Shown: piece by piece, positions 13,101 through 24,949 of the stretch
Numbering within the stretch: position 1 is the first letter of the stretch
How the letters are laid out: the number at the start of each line of letters is the position of its first letter
Assembly: GCF_901933205.1 (NCBI RefSeq)
Contig: NC_044576.1
Location: 11,503,024 to 11,567,023, forward strand
From: Camarhynchus parvulus
Lineage: Eukaryota > Chordata > Aves > Passeriformes > Thraupidae
Reading direction: 5' to 3'
DNA length: 64,000 nucleotides
Program-made: the position numbers and the translations under genes
The notes under the pieces: model-generated
The model's database searches: none
What the model was told of the DNA's origin: nothing
Seen by the model: the letters and a program-made list of their open reading frames with translations, nothing else

Positions 13101-16100
13101 CTAGGCACTCAAGTGAGGACTTCTTGCTTTCCCAGCCACAGACTGACAGAGTAGTAGTCTATGGTATCTGAATATGTCATTTAATAATAATGATTACTAT
13201 TTGAATTATTTCCTAATTTTAATTTTTTCTCACTATTCTTTGTGTAAGTACCAACATTGGAGTGCCCTTAACCTTCCCCAAATTTTATTGAAAGGGCACT
13301 AGCATAACAATTCCTGTGTTGCAGGAACTTGTGCTCTCTTCCTCAGGATGATTGTACACTACAAATATTTTGTGGCTACTTAAAGTGCCAGACAAGTAAT
13401 TCCAAAATGCTTTTCAGGAAGTTAAATGTCAATTCTCACATCAGACATCCTAAGAGATTCCAGGGAGCTGAATCTCTTACATTAATCAGAGGACAACATG
13501 CATTTGGAGATCTTGGCAGGACCAGCCTCTGTCCTCCTGACACAGCCAGCTCCAGAGCCCTGTTGATGGTGCTGCCTCAGCACACAAAGTGCAGCTTTCA
13601 CAGCCCACTGTACACTGCTCTCAAAATCTTACATCCTATTACAGGTATTTGAGCTAATAACTATTCTGTTCCTAATTTCAATTGGACATATGCTTTAAAA
13701 TGCAAAAATTCCGGGGTTTATGTCTATGAGCATTCTCTTTTGCACCCTGTTCTTGTCTCTGCAGCTGTGCTGTGTTACTTCTGTAGCCTTTGGAAAACAC
13801 CCACATTTGCCAGGGAAATAAAAACCCCACATGTGAATGTACTCTAGGAAGTGGAGTCAGAAAATAAGATCTATATCTTGTATAAAAAGTGTGAAACTCA
13901 AATTATTATCCAAGTTACACTCTTCCCTTTGTATCACCTCAGTATGGCTTTAGGCTTCTCTATTGTCCAGGATGAAGTGTTTTGTTTGTGTGTGTTTTTG
14001 TAAGGGGGCAGTCCTGCATGTAGCAGATACTCTCCTTACTCTTGACACTTAGGCTGAATCACCTAATAGCAATTTGATTGCAGGAAGAAACGCACAAGAG
14101 CCAAATTTGATTCACCAAAGAAAGTGTTCTAAATACAATCATGTTGCTTTTACTCTGGCTTCCTTACCTGACTAAGAACAGCAGAAAGTTCCCAGAAGTA
14201 AGAAGAAAATGTGTTGAATTTACTCCAACAGCCAGAGCCTCTTGTGTTGTGTCCTTACCCACAAACTGCCCTTGCCCCCAGCAAGTGCTGCTATAGCTCT
14301 GCAGCACACCTGCCCTACCTCCAGCCTTAACTAATTCAAAGATGACTTACACCTGGGCTTTGCTTTATTTACAGTGAAAGTATTATCCACCACAGTCATC
14401 TGCAGCTACTTCTCTCACATCACAATCAGAACCACACTTGGAAAGCTGGCAAGAACCAAAATATTAATTGCTGAAAGTAAATCAAGTCTTCAAGAAGAGG
14501 AATATGCACTTTCTGCTTTACTACTGATTTCTTTTTGATAGCTTGAAAAGAAAAATAAAATCAAGAAATATTATCATAGTTATATTTCTTTTTACAGTTA
14601 TATTTTTTTATTCCAGATTAGCTGAAAATCATTGCCAATTCTTTTAAATCACTTGTATCTATGCAAATTCCTCACTGAGAGAAGCACTGGCATGCTTTTT
14701 CTACCTCACAAATACATTCACATCTTGGAAAAAACCTGTCAGGCAGTATATAGAAAAGAAAACCACACTAACCTATAGTTGGAGGCAAAAGGATGTAGAA
14801 TTCAATTCTTGTTACAATTATATTTTATACACAGAGCTTTCATTTACAGTTATTTTATGCATTTACAGTGTCTTCCATGCCAAAGCACCCAAACAAAGGG
14901 GTGATGTAACTGTGTGTTGGGTAATGATTTTTCATCCACTCCTCTTTTGCTCTGCAGACACAGACTCAGTTATTCAGAAGAGAAAGGGAAGATCCTTCTC
15001 CAGTGAACTGCACAAATGATCAGACAACCGAGTCTGACTCGAACCAATATATTAATTTATGAAGTGTATGGAATGAATTAGATAACCAAGAGGTGTAGTA
15101 AACTGCTTTTAGCCCAAAGCCAATGCCACTCTTCCCCCCCCACCCAGGCCTTTTTGGTTACATTTGGGGGATTTTGTGTACTTGTACAAGATAGAACTTG
15201 TAGAGATGGTCCTGCTACTTGGTAATTGACAACTAGAAGAAAAGATTGCATTTTACTGACAGATGCTAGGTCAGGATTAATGCCAAGCAAAGTTTTCTAG
15301 ATCAGAGTTGAATTGCACCATAAAAGGACTTTGAAACACAATTTAAGTGAAATTTAAATCTAAGACCAGAGAATCTTCTCATCTTTAAGAAGCATGAAAA
15401 ATGATGACATAGTGCACTTGCCAAAAAGTGCAGGCACAGATATTACAAAGCCAAATCATACAATTCTGATAATATGTATTTGCATAGGAACAAAAGCAGC
15501 TGTGTCCTTTTACCCAAATTAGATGCATACATAAAAAATGCTACCTAAAAAGTGATACTGGGTATAACCTTCCATTTTCTGAACAGATTAATGAAGTGTC
15601 ACAATTAATACCCATACCTCTCCCCAGTTTGTCTTCCCCAGAAAAATTGCCAATGGCCTGATGCCCATTTTGCTAACTCTGGAATTGCTCTTCCCCTTTT
15701 AGAAAGCCACGATGAAATTACTAAATTAAATGGAGAGAATGTAAGTCTTTTCCTCATAGTTTACTTAGGTTCTGTGTGGGTTCCAGAGTAATTATAATAC
15801 ATCAAAGCAACTAATTAAATTTTACAAAGCTGTTCAAATCTTACAGTAATGCTGACATAATTCAGACAGACAGACAGTATTTCATAAGTGTAAAAGCCTG
15901 GATCACTTCGTTTTTCCTACAGGTTGGTTCTTACTCTCAGAACCATAGCAAATGATTTGTGAGCTGCTAAAAGTAGAATCTAAAATTATAGACAGATTCA
16001 CTTGAGGAAAGCAGAATAAATGCAGGGTTACAAGTCCTTTCTCCCTGTCCCTCATTGTCTAGCCAGGCCAGCACAGCTGTGGGGATTTTTGGTGGCTTTT

Positions 16101-16179
16101 AAATTTTAACATATCGCAAGCCTAGCCCCTTACTTTCTGTCATATGTTTTGGTGTAAGCAACTAGTAACAATCCAATAC

Positions 16180-16357
16180 CTTGACTAAGAGGAGTTTTAA
16201 GGAGCCTCATGTAGACCCTTTTTCTTAGCTCTTTCAACTGCTGCTGATGGGAGAACTGCTGCCTGGTCTTCCAAACCTCTTTCTTAAGAAATACATTTTG
16301 TGTTTCGACAAATTTAGTTTGAAGATTAGCAAATGCTCTCATGATCCAGGACTTGAG
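16180..16357 (-). CDS. Candidate internal exon, helical, of an unrecognised antisense gene
   Basis: On the - strand an acceptor (tttatctctgctttgcatatgag) opens a 178 bp segment in phase 0 that ends with a phase-1 donor (gtcaag|gtattg). The 59 codons encode a Lys/Glu/Gln-rich helical peptide containing KSWIMRAFANLQTKFVETQ and QQFSHQQQLKELRKRVYMRL, consistent with a coiled coil. Composition and heptad-like hydrophobics are the main argument for coding. Upstream it joins 17241-17298 in phase 0, and downstream it joins 9999-10139 in phase 1. An in-frame ATG at 16342-16340 could also be a start. Homology not recognised. Confidence 0.33.
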
Positions 16358-17240
16358 CTCATATGCAAAGCAGAGATAAATTCCTGCTGTATTAACTGGC
16401 CAGCCACACCTACTCCCTGCATGTGGCAGGATTTGGTGTCTCTTTTCAATGAACACAAGTGCAATACACTACATAGAAGGATTGTGGGTACCTGGAAATC
16501 TGTATTTACATCTCATCCAGCTAAATGCTAACCAAGCAAACACTTTGGGGCATCAACTTGGCCTCACAGATTTCTCTTGCTTCTAGGAGTTCCAGGTATC
16601 TCAGGGATCTTTGCAGAGGAGTTGCAGCCTATATTTCTTGGCACTAAGGGAGCCTGCTAGGCAACTATTTGGTAAATAGTCATTAGGGCTGTGGATACTT
16701 GTGGTTGAAAGGAGAGCAAATGATCTATTGTACAGTCACTGCACCCTGAAAATAGAGGACTAGCAAGAGTTTTTAAGAGAGTTTGGGCATCAGTGATCCT
16801 TGAAATACAGAGGTGTTCTTATATAACCATCTTTCTCTAACATACATTGGAACTGAAATTAGTAGAATAATAGATTCATTCCTCTAACAGTCACAGCATG
16901 GGAAGAAAAAAATCCCTCAAATCTACTTTGAAATCAGATTTCTCAGTTGTTATTTTATAATTTCTGAAGCAGATTGTGATATTTTAGGTTTGCTTGCTGA
17001 GATCACACTTCAAGCTGTGCTGTATCACAGTTGATTAAGAGGGTAACTTTAAACGTAGATAAAACTATCTAAAAGCGGGAGTCACCAAATGAAATTCCAG
17101 CCTGTCATTTAGTAATAGAAATAATTTATTTTCCTCACTATATTCAATTTAATAAAAGTTTTTGTCTTCCCATGAGTGCAGGAGCTGGGGCCCTGGCCCT
17201 GTGAGGGGCCCGTTCTGGGCAGATGATGTATTGTTCCTAC

Positions 17241-17298
17241 CTCTGACAGCGGCCTCAGCTTTGCCTCTTCTAAACTTTGGCAGCCGTCGCTGAGCTTT
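17241..17298 (-). CDS. Candidate internal exon of an unrecognised antisense gene
   Basis: On the - strand the acceptor atgccttcttggcacag precedes 58 bp followed by a donor (gtcagag|gtagga). Read with one leading base it gives KLSDGCQSLEEAKLRPLSE and ends in phase 0, fitting the phase-0 start of the exon at 16180-16357. A second open frame (KAQRRLPKF and onward) ends in phase 1 and does not fit that neighbour. The upstream partner must end in phase 2, and I did not find one. The segment has three CpGs in CpG-poor surroundings, which is mildly suggestive of constraint. Confidence 0.3.
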
Positions 17299-18425
17299 CT
17301 GTGCCAAGAAGGCATTACTGGATGTAAATGATATAAACAAAACTGTCTCAGACTTGGAGTTCTGTTTAACCCAAAATGGACATTTCTTAGCAAAACCTTT
17401 CATCATGCAAGAGCTGCACAGGAGGTGAATACTTTCCTAAGTGTGCCTTGAACAGGCACATATCTATTTCCGGGTGTTATTTTTCTTGCATTTGGAGTGT
17501 CAAAAGACCTACCAAACGAGAGGAAACTCGACTCGTGTTTTTCAGACTGCAGGTCAGATTGAGACAAGATTTCCTGCAGGAAGCAGAGATGTTAACAGAA
17601 AGTGCAGGGATCAAAACATGTCCATCCGTTTCTCCCCTCACGCCATGCTATACAGCCTTCATGACCTGCTCCTCACCAGAGACCTGTCTCGAGCAAAAGG
17701 ACTTGTTTTGGGGCAGGGGGACAGAGGAGCCTGCCAGGAACCCTCCCCGTGGCCACTCCCCAAAGGGCAGGGAAGTTGGTGGCCAGGGGAGACCCAGCTC
17801 AGGCAGGCAGGGGACAGCCTGGGAATCCAAGGCTCCTGAGGGGGATGTGCTAAAGCAATTTGCAACGTGAATGGTCTCTGGTGTCCCTAATACAGTGCTC
17901 ATGTGCTACAGCTTCTCTTGAACATAAGTGGGCAGTTGTTGGGCATTCAGCAGATGAAGAGGAACCCTGCAGAACTTGGTGCAAGATTTAGAAAGTTCCT
18001 TCAAGACTGCACACCTCTGACCATAGCAAATCTCTGTCCTGTCCCACATCTGCCTTTAAAGGCCTTTTGTGAGGTCCCTGTACATTGTGAAAAAGGAGTG
18101 TCCTCGCTGATATCCACAGCAAACCCTTCCCTGAGGCTGAAATAAGGAGGATCACACTACTAGCAGAAAGCCAAAAGGCCTGCCTGAGCTCCAGCAAGCC
18201 TGGAGATGGTGACTGAGCAATTCCTGAACTGTCAGCATAACTTTACCACTGTACAGCACAGAGGGAGCAGGATTTTTTAAAGACCTGAGTAACTCATTGA
18301 AAGCTTTGGATCCAAGTGTAAAGAGCAGCAGATCTAAAGCAAGGCAAGGTGGTGGCGTGTGTTGCTCTCCAGCCTTGCTGTGATTGAAGGGACACACCAA
18401 TCATGCTCAGGGGAGGGGGTTGCAC

Positions 18426-18524
18426 CCTCTTGCTGTCCTGCAGAGTCTCGGCAATTGCAGCCTGAGAAGCCACAGCCAGCTGAGCTGTCAGATTTGCAAT
18501 AACTAGGTTAGAGAGATCTATATG
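18426..18524 (-). CDS. Weak candidate exon on the - strand
   Basis: A 99 bp segment is open in phase 0, flanked on the - strand by a modest acceptor (aatctttaatccag) and a weak donor (caagagg|gtgcaa). It encodes HIDLSNLVIANLTAQLAV and then ASQAAIAETLQDSKR, which looks like an amphipathic helix. It joins the candidate at 19333-19429 in phase 0 but cannot join 17241-17298 in the preferred frame. An exon may be missing between them, or this may be chance. Confidence 0.18.
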
Positions 18525-19217
18525 CTGGATTAAAGATTCATTGCCCTTCAATGACTCGCTTCACAACCACTGGCAGGTCACACTGTGTTGTAGCTGTCTC
18601 CTTAAGTTACTGTTCCTGCAGAAGGAAAGGCCTACTGCCATCTATCTGAAAATATTTAGAAGTAGACATTAATGTTAGCAGTTTAACATAAACATGTATT
18701 TGTCTAAAACCCTCTGCAGAAAGATGAATTAAGGTATACTTGGCTAGTCTAACTAACCAGGAATGCATTAAGGTTTACTTGGCTAATCTACATTTATCTG
18801 TGGTTTTATATAAGAACTTGAGTAATTCAGATTTTACTAAAAGTCAGGCCAAAGAACAGATTTTTTTGACAGCTGACTTAAAAGTTGACTTCAGAAGAAA
18901 ACAGAAACCTGAGTCTTTTTTTTTCTTGCTCCAGGCAAACATTTTCTTTACTGAGTGATGAGCTTGGCTTTCAGTTTTCCAATGATAAAATGTTACTGAA
19001 CAAACTCTTAAACTGTTTTTTTGTAAAAGTATCCAATTTATCAGAAAAGCTAAAGCAGACACAAGCCATACAGGAGCAGTTTTTGAGGTTTTCCAGTTCA
19101 GCCTTGGTAATTAAACTTCTCTATTTCTTCTGGCTCAAATTAATACAACTACATTTATTACAGTATTTTCATTTATTCCCTCTGTTTTCAGAAGGCTTTG
19201 AGGTTGGCCATAAACAT

Positions 19218-19280
19218 TGATGATGATCTTAAAGGTCTTCTCCAATCTAAACAATTCCATAATTCTATTCTGTGATTCTG
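19218..19280 (+). repeat. CR1 LINE 3' tail fragment
   Basis: The text gatgatcttaaaggtcttct, then a decayed ccaatctaaacaattccat and the terminal attctattctgtgattctg, is the diagnostic 3' end of avian CR1, including the degenerate octamer tail. The fragment is heavily 5'-truncated and lies in intron 1. Confidence 0.85.
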
Positions 19281-19332
19281 CATTGGATGTTTTCTTTGGG
19301 GACAAAACCAGGGAACTGTTTTAACCGCTTAC

Positions 19333-19429
19333 GGAGAGCTGAAGCACAGAAAAGTCAGACTTGAAGTGCTCTTCTCCAAAAGTGGTTCTCTTCTGGTGCA
19401 ACTGTTGTGCTTTCACACATTGCATGGCC
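19333..19429 (-). CDS. Candidate exon on the - strand with good splice sites
   Basis: On the - strand a good acceptor (gggctttatccacag) opens a 97 bp segment ending at a good donor (ctctcc|gtaagc). One frame is open throughout (one leading base, 32 codons), giving AMQCVKAQQLHQKRTTFGEE then HFKSDFSVLQLS. The other two frames contain stops. Phase is 2 in and 0 out, so it can precede 18426-18524. It may be a 5' exon of the antisense candidate gene. No homology recognised. Confidence 0.25.
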
Positions 19430-22095
19430 CTGTGGATAAAGCCCACATCAGAAACAACCCTTAGGGCACTAGGAAATAAACCAGCTATAGGCCCTTGGGT
19501 TAAGTTTTGTGTATTACACATTCAAGCCACTGAATTACTGTTTGGGTAGCTCAGATTTCCCTCTGCTCCAACATGAAAGGAATAACTGAGGGCAATGACT
19601 TGTCTATCCCACTGTTTTATCCATGACACAGCACAGGGATCACTCAGTTCTTATCTTTGTGAAAATCCAAGCTGATAACTTTAGCACCTTTTGATATTTC
19701 AGTGCAGGGCTAATGAGTAGCATGGCTAGTCTGGTTACTGTCATACAGGCTGGAAAATATTTACAATTTACAGTGGATGAAAACCTTACTTTTTCCATAC
19801 CAATGACAGGGCAATCCAAGTCCCTTTTCCTACAAACTTCCAACAGCAATGGCATCTGTTGACTTAAACTTTGTCCATTAAGACTGCTTTATTTGTGACC
19901 TTTATTAGGTCAGCAGCAAAAATAAGTCATCAAAAATTCTTTGCTCTTTGCTTATCGATTATAGACTATTTCATGTTGTGGAAGCATTGATGACTGGACT
20001 AGATTGTAGGACCACTGGAGTGCTACAGGACCTCAATTCAGTATATGCCATTACTACAATTGCAGAGAGAACCATAGGCACAAATCACACTCACTTCTAG
20101 AGCATCAGACATGCACTGGTCAGATACAGTGCCCATTACCCAGCACAAGTCATTCTAGCTTTATGTAATGGTGGATATGTTCATCTTTATCACCACCTTA
20201 AGGGTCCAGCAACCACAAACTGAACTTGGGGCAGAAACTGTTTTTTCCAGAGATACCTCTACTTTTCCAGTCATGCCTAATAAGAAGATACCATTCCCAC
20301 ATGAACAAGTTGCCATTGCTTATTAATACCAGCTGGTCTGGTAGATACTCAGTCATAAAAGTCATAATTGAGAGGCTGTTGTACTCTCTGTGCTTTCTAG
20401 TCCCTTTTAAAAACATACCTTTATAGGTAAAGCAGTAGCTATACATATCACAGGGAAATTTGGAAAGTAAGACTTGCCTCTTATTTATCTTTCAATAGTT
20501 CATTGCATATTCACAACAGTTGTCTTTCTTCTCAACATTATACCATTGCTAAAGCAGAAACTAAAGAGATAAAGCAAGGGTTTCAGGGATTCTTTTTCTA
20601 CCTCTTGACACATCAATCCCAAAAGATGTTTCTGAAAGGCAGGGACCCAGCCAAGGGAATCAAGAGCATTAGCCAATCATTCATGTAATGAGGAATATCT
20701 TAGAGGTGAATTAGATCCTGGAACTCCTGAGTCACTCACATATGTTACCCAACTGGAAATCAGAGTGAGGAAGCCATAGAAGACAATAGCTGCCTTTCAC
20801 AAATGACCACACTGCAATCCTACCGGTTGTGTGCCCTTTAACTGGAAACACTGAGCAAACAAATAACAAAGGGAAATTTGCTTCCCAACACTACCAACAG
20901 ATACAGTTTAAAGATCTACCCAGCAGTGAGGTTACCTTTGGAAAATACAATAAAAGATCTTCAGTTTGGTTCATATTCAATTAAATCAACAAGTTCCATA
21001 GGAAGGAAAAAACAAACAAATAGACAAACTTACATTATCAGCTCGAACCTACCACCAAGGCTGTTTCTAAGTTTTACCAGCAGGTTCCCCATCCCCCCAG
21101 TATGGCAAGATAAGGAAATCCTGAATTCATTGCAGCTGGGCTGATGAGCTTTGTAATTAGGACATGCAGTGTGGTCTTTCAGGCGCCTTGAGAGCACTAA
21201 CCCTTTCACTGCCAAATCCTTTTTGCCTGTTCAAGCTCAAAATGAGACTCTATTTGAGAGGAACTGTTGTCTATCATTTAAAGAAATAGGTTGGTTTTGC
21301 TAGTGTTGCATTGTGAACACAGAGCAAGTCATTGCTTTTGGTGGAATTCATGAGAGGAGCAGTCTTCCTACCACCTCCCAGATTTGTACTAATACACTTG
21401 AGACCAGAGTGAGTCAGAATGCATTTGTTTCTTCATTTCTGTTTTCTGTCTGAGGCCATCAACACTCTCCCTGGCACTCTAATCACTCCCTGGACATCCC
21501 CTTTTGCTGTGAAGCTAATTCAAAGTTTTTATTCAAAACCCTTCTTAAAAATCCTCTTTGCAGCAGTGCAAATACTTAGTAAGGGCTGAATTGCCTGTTC
21601 TGCTCAATTGAGTGCCCTAGAAAGAAAAAAAAAACCAAACCAAAACTGTTTTATGTATCTCAGCAATATTCATTCACCCTTTGTCTTTTACAATGACAAA
21701 ATGGAGTCAATCACCATTTCATCACATTTGTTACAAGCCCTAAGCTTTCACTATTTGATTCCAGGGGCTGGGATGAACTTTCCCATTACCACCCTTATTA
21801 TATAACTTGGCTTTTGGGAATGGTTTATTTCCTCATCTCTTTCTGAAGAACTAGAGATTTCCAGAGATAGAAAAAGGATGTAGCACCATTTGTGCTGGTG
21901 CTCTTTATAGCAACTTTCAAGCACCAGATTGATGTGTTTTTCACATTGACTTGGAGTCAAACAGATTTAAAGCCATTTTCCAGGTCAGATTGGCAGCAAC
22001 TGCTGAATCCTTTGCCTGACTATACCCAGAGGGATGGACTGCATCTTGGGATCATCTAGGCACTCTCCAAAGGAACACATTGTTTTTTAAAGTAC

Positions 22096-22207
22096 CAGTG
22101 TCATCAGCAACGTCCATTTTCTCCTTTACTGTCATTTTCTGGGATGTTATATTTGTTTCTTCTTTTTTACCACTGGGCCTCAGGATGATTGTAGGAAAGC
22201 GTTTCAT
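22096..22207 (-). CDS. Possible first coding exon on the - strand
   Basis: On the - strand an ATG in a strong context (agcaccATGaaa) opens 37 codons beginning MKRFPTIILRPSGKKEETN and ending near a phase-1 donor (gacactg|gtactt). The peptide is Lys-rich with a short hydrophobic N-terminal run. The frame is also open upstream of the ATG, so this could be an internal segment of a chance ORF (about 120 codons). I could not join it in phase to the next candidate (19333-19429). Confidence 0.15.
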
Positions 22208-23593
22208 GGTGCTGTGTGTGCACTGAATGTTTTGCCATGTCCAGCTGTGGCATGCATTGAACAAGTGCCCTGCCAGCTGAACCAGGTGGCCACTTTTAGA
22301 GCAGTGTGCCACTCTTTGGCCACAGAGCCCTTGGTGTCTTCTAGGGGTATGATTTAGTGTCAGTGCAGCCCATGGTCTGATGGGATCCCAGCCTCTGGCA
22401 CAGCTTCTGGCTGCCACAGTGGAAACAAAAGTTTGTGAAGGTTTGCTGCCAAGGTGCCAAACTGCACCTTGTTTTCAAGTATTGACATGAAACTTGCCAG
22501 GAAGGGTTGGTGGAGGAGTGAGTTACAAAATACCCAGCTGTGGTTCCAAATTGCTCCCTTTTAATGAGGGCAACAGTGTAAAGGATGTGTAGGAAAGAAA
22601 ACAGTCATCACTGCATGCCATGTGTCCAATTCAAAGCCCACTGTAGGCAGCAGATAGATATGTTTTGGTTTGTTACTGAGTTGGCCCTGGGGGGAAAAAT
22701 AACAACCTCCTGATGGGCAGGAGTTATTCTGCATCCCCAGAAGATATTCCAGATTTTGGCAATAGGTAAAGAATTTGTGACTTTATATGTTCTGTGTTCA
22801 TACTTTCACCCTTCTATAAAGTCAGATAATAAGGAATTTGCAAAGCTACTAATGGGTGTAATGCAGGTGAAGTACTTGAAGAATCTCTTGGCAAGAGGAT
22901 CTCTTAAAAAGAAGGATTTTATATTTTTCCAAGAGTATATAAGAGAAAGTGGCTCCTAGGGAGACAAGAAATTCTCGAAGACTCTTAATTAATACTATTT
23001 TGGCATCCACAGCACTTCCCCTTCCTTTTCAAAATTTGATGCCAAGAATTTCTCATTCCAATAGCATCCAATAAATCCTAGAACTAAATTCCAGGGACCA
23101 TTGGAGGTCTCTTTGGTTGCTTGATGGCTAAAGCAGCTAAAAGCTTTTTATTCATTTTTGAAATACCTTTTCCTTTTAAAATCTGTGGCTTTAACCCCTG
23201 AAACGAAGTGGCTGATTCTCCTCTCAGCCACATCATCTTGCACAGCACAGAACTATGCTACACAGGATGTTTTAGCCCCAGGGCATATGTGAAGTCTCAG
23301 GTGAGATCAGATTCTACTTGGGACTTTTGAATTGATCCTTCTGCTGTGCACCAGCTTTAGCTTTGCAGGATGAATCAGTGGAGTTCAGCATGTTGTGTTT
23401 GACTACAGTGCAAGGGGGAGGAAGCAGATTACTAGGCTGAATTCTTCTGTACACCATCTGTGGAGGGATGGAATTCAAGGATAGTTGGGGTTCACCCAGG
23501 TATTTGTGCCTAGAGCTTTAATATTAATTTTTTGGTATGCCGCTGTCACCCAGAAAACACTCACTGTGCAGGCACCCTGAATGTTTGAGATCT

Positions 23594-23620
23594 CTGAAAT
23601 TAATTTAATTTTAATTTCAG
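23594..23620. repeat. Perfect inverted repeat, 10 bp arms
   Basis: ctgaaattaa and its exact reverse complement ttaatttcag flank a 7 nt spacer (tttaatt). An extra half-copy (attaatttca) follows at once. This could form a small hairpin but is AT-rich and may be fortuitous. Confidence 0.5.
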
Positions 23621-24715
23621 ATTAATTTCACAAACTCTAAATCAATTTCAGTGCATGTATTCAAAATATATATAACATGTATAAACACATGAAAACACAT
23701 ATAAAGACCCCATTGAAATATTAGAATTCAGTAAAATTAAAACACAGAGTCACAGATTGGACCTCTTCTTACCTCACTTTCCCATAAGCCAGCAGTAATT
23801 CTCTGATGGCAGAATTACATGAGCATAGTGTTGCAGACCTAAGATGGAAACACCATGTGAAATGTGTCCCATTATGTGAGGATGGAAAGGACACTCAACA
23901 GTTGGTCCTATCTCTACAGGGATTCATTATGATGTTAATTTTTCCAAGAGTTTTAGTTTTCCTTTTGAACTCCACTGAGGTTTTTTTGGACCTTAAGTGG
24001 TTAAAGTGATTTAATCCTTGTTATCTCCATTAGGGAGAATACCTATTTAGGTGTTGATGGGTTTCCTGCTGTTCTAAAACTACTGAATAGCAAATTAGGA
24101 GCTACTGATTTTGATTTGCAGATGGAGAGAGTGAAGATCCTATTGAGGTGAAGTACAAAACCTAGGTATTTACTGTTTATCAGGAAATGTTTAAATCACA
24201 GCAGGTTCCCCCTTAGAAAATCCAAACCAGATGTAGCTCTCCATGCTTCTTGTTATTATTTGAACATGGGGCTCTGTGTTGACTGTCTGATTAACCAGAT
24301 TGGAAATTGGAAGTTACTTTGCATTTTTGTTGGTGTTCTTTCCTTTCCCTGACTTCAGCATTCTTTGCCTAAGTAGTTTTGGACACAAAAGGGTTCTGTT
24401 TTGTGAGTTGTTCTTTCAGCTTTTTGCCTGCATAATCTAACTGTACTATGAATGCATTATGGCCAAACACAAGAAAGCAATCATTGCTTAATGGAAAGGT
24501 TGCACTAAGAGAACCATGACAAGCTCAAAAGTTTCCTCAACAGTGGGGTGACCAGCTCCATTGCACTGCTGTTGTGAAGCCTGTATATTGCTTCCCTCAA
24601 ATGGGTAGCCATGTTCCTGAGAAAAAAAATAATCACTTTGTTTTTCCTATTTTTATCTATCCCCATTCAAATCTCCCTCAGAACAATCCTTAATACAGGA
24701 CTGTGTTGCATGTGA

Positions 24716-24949
<234 letters not shown>

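Noticed and set aside
17645..17750. - strand 54 bp segment bounded by cctggcag and gtgagg
   Set aside because: Splice sites look fair, but every reading phase either makes a stop at the junction with 17298 or breaks the chain. GC-rich Pro/Ser peptide.
19640..19855. - strand segment with a good gtaagg donor (peptide MPLLLEVCRKRDLDC)
   Set aside because: The acceptor side lacks a pyrimidine tract, and its preferred frame (phase 0 out) does not fit the next candidate exon.
22052..22417. 121-codon - strand frame taken as a single-exon gene
   Set aside because: No promoter, no homology, and composition changes along it. Only the part from the ATG at 22207 seemed worth listing.
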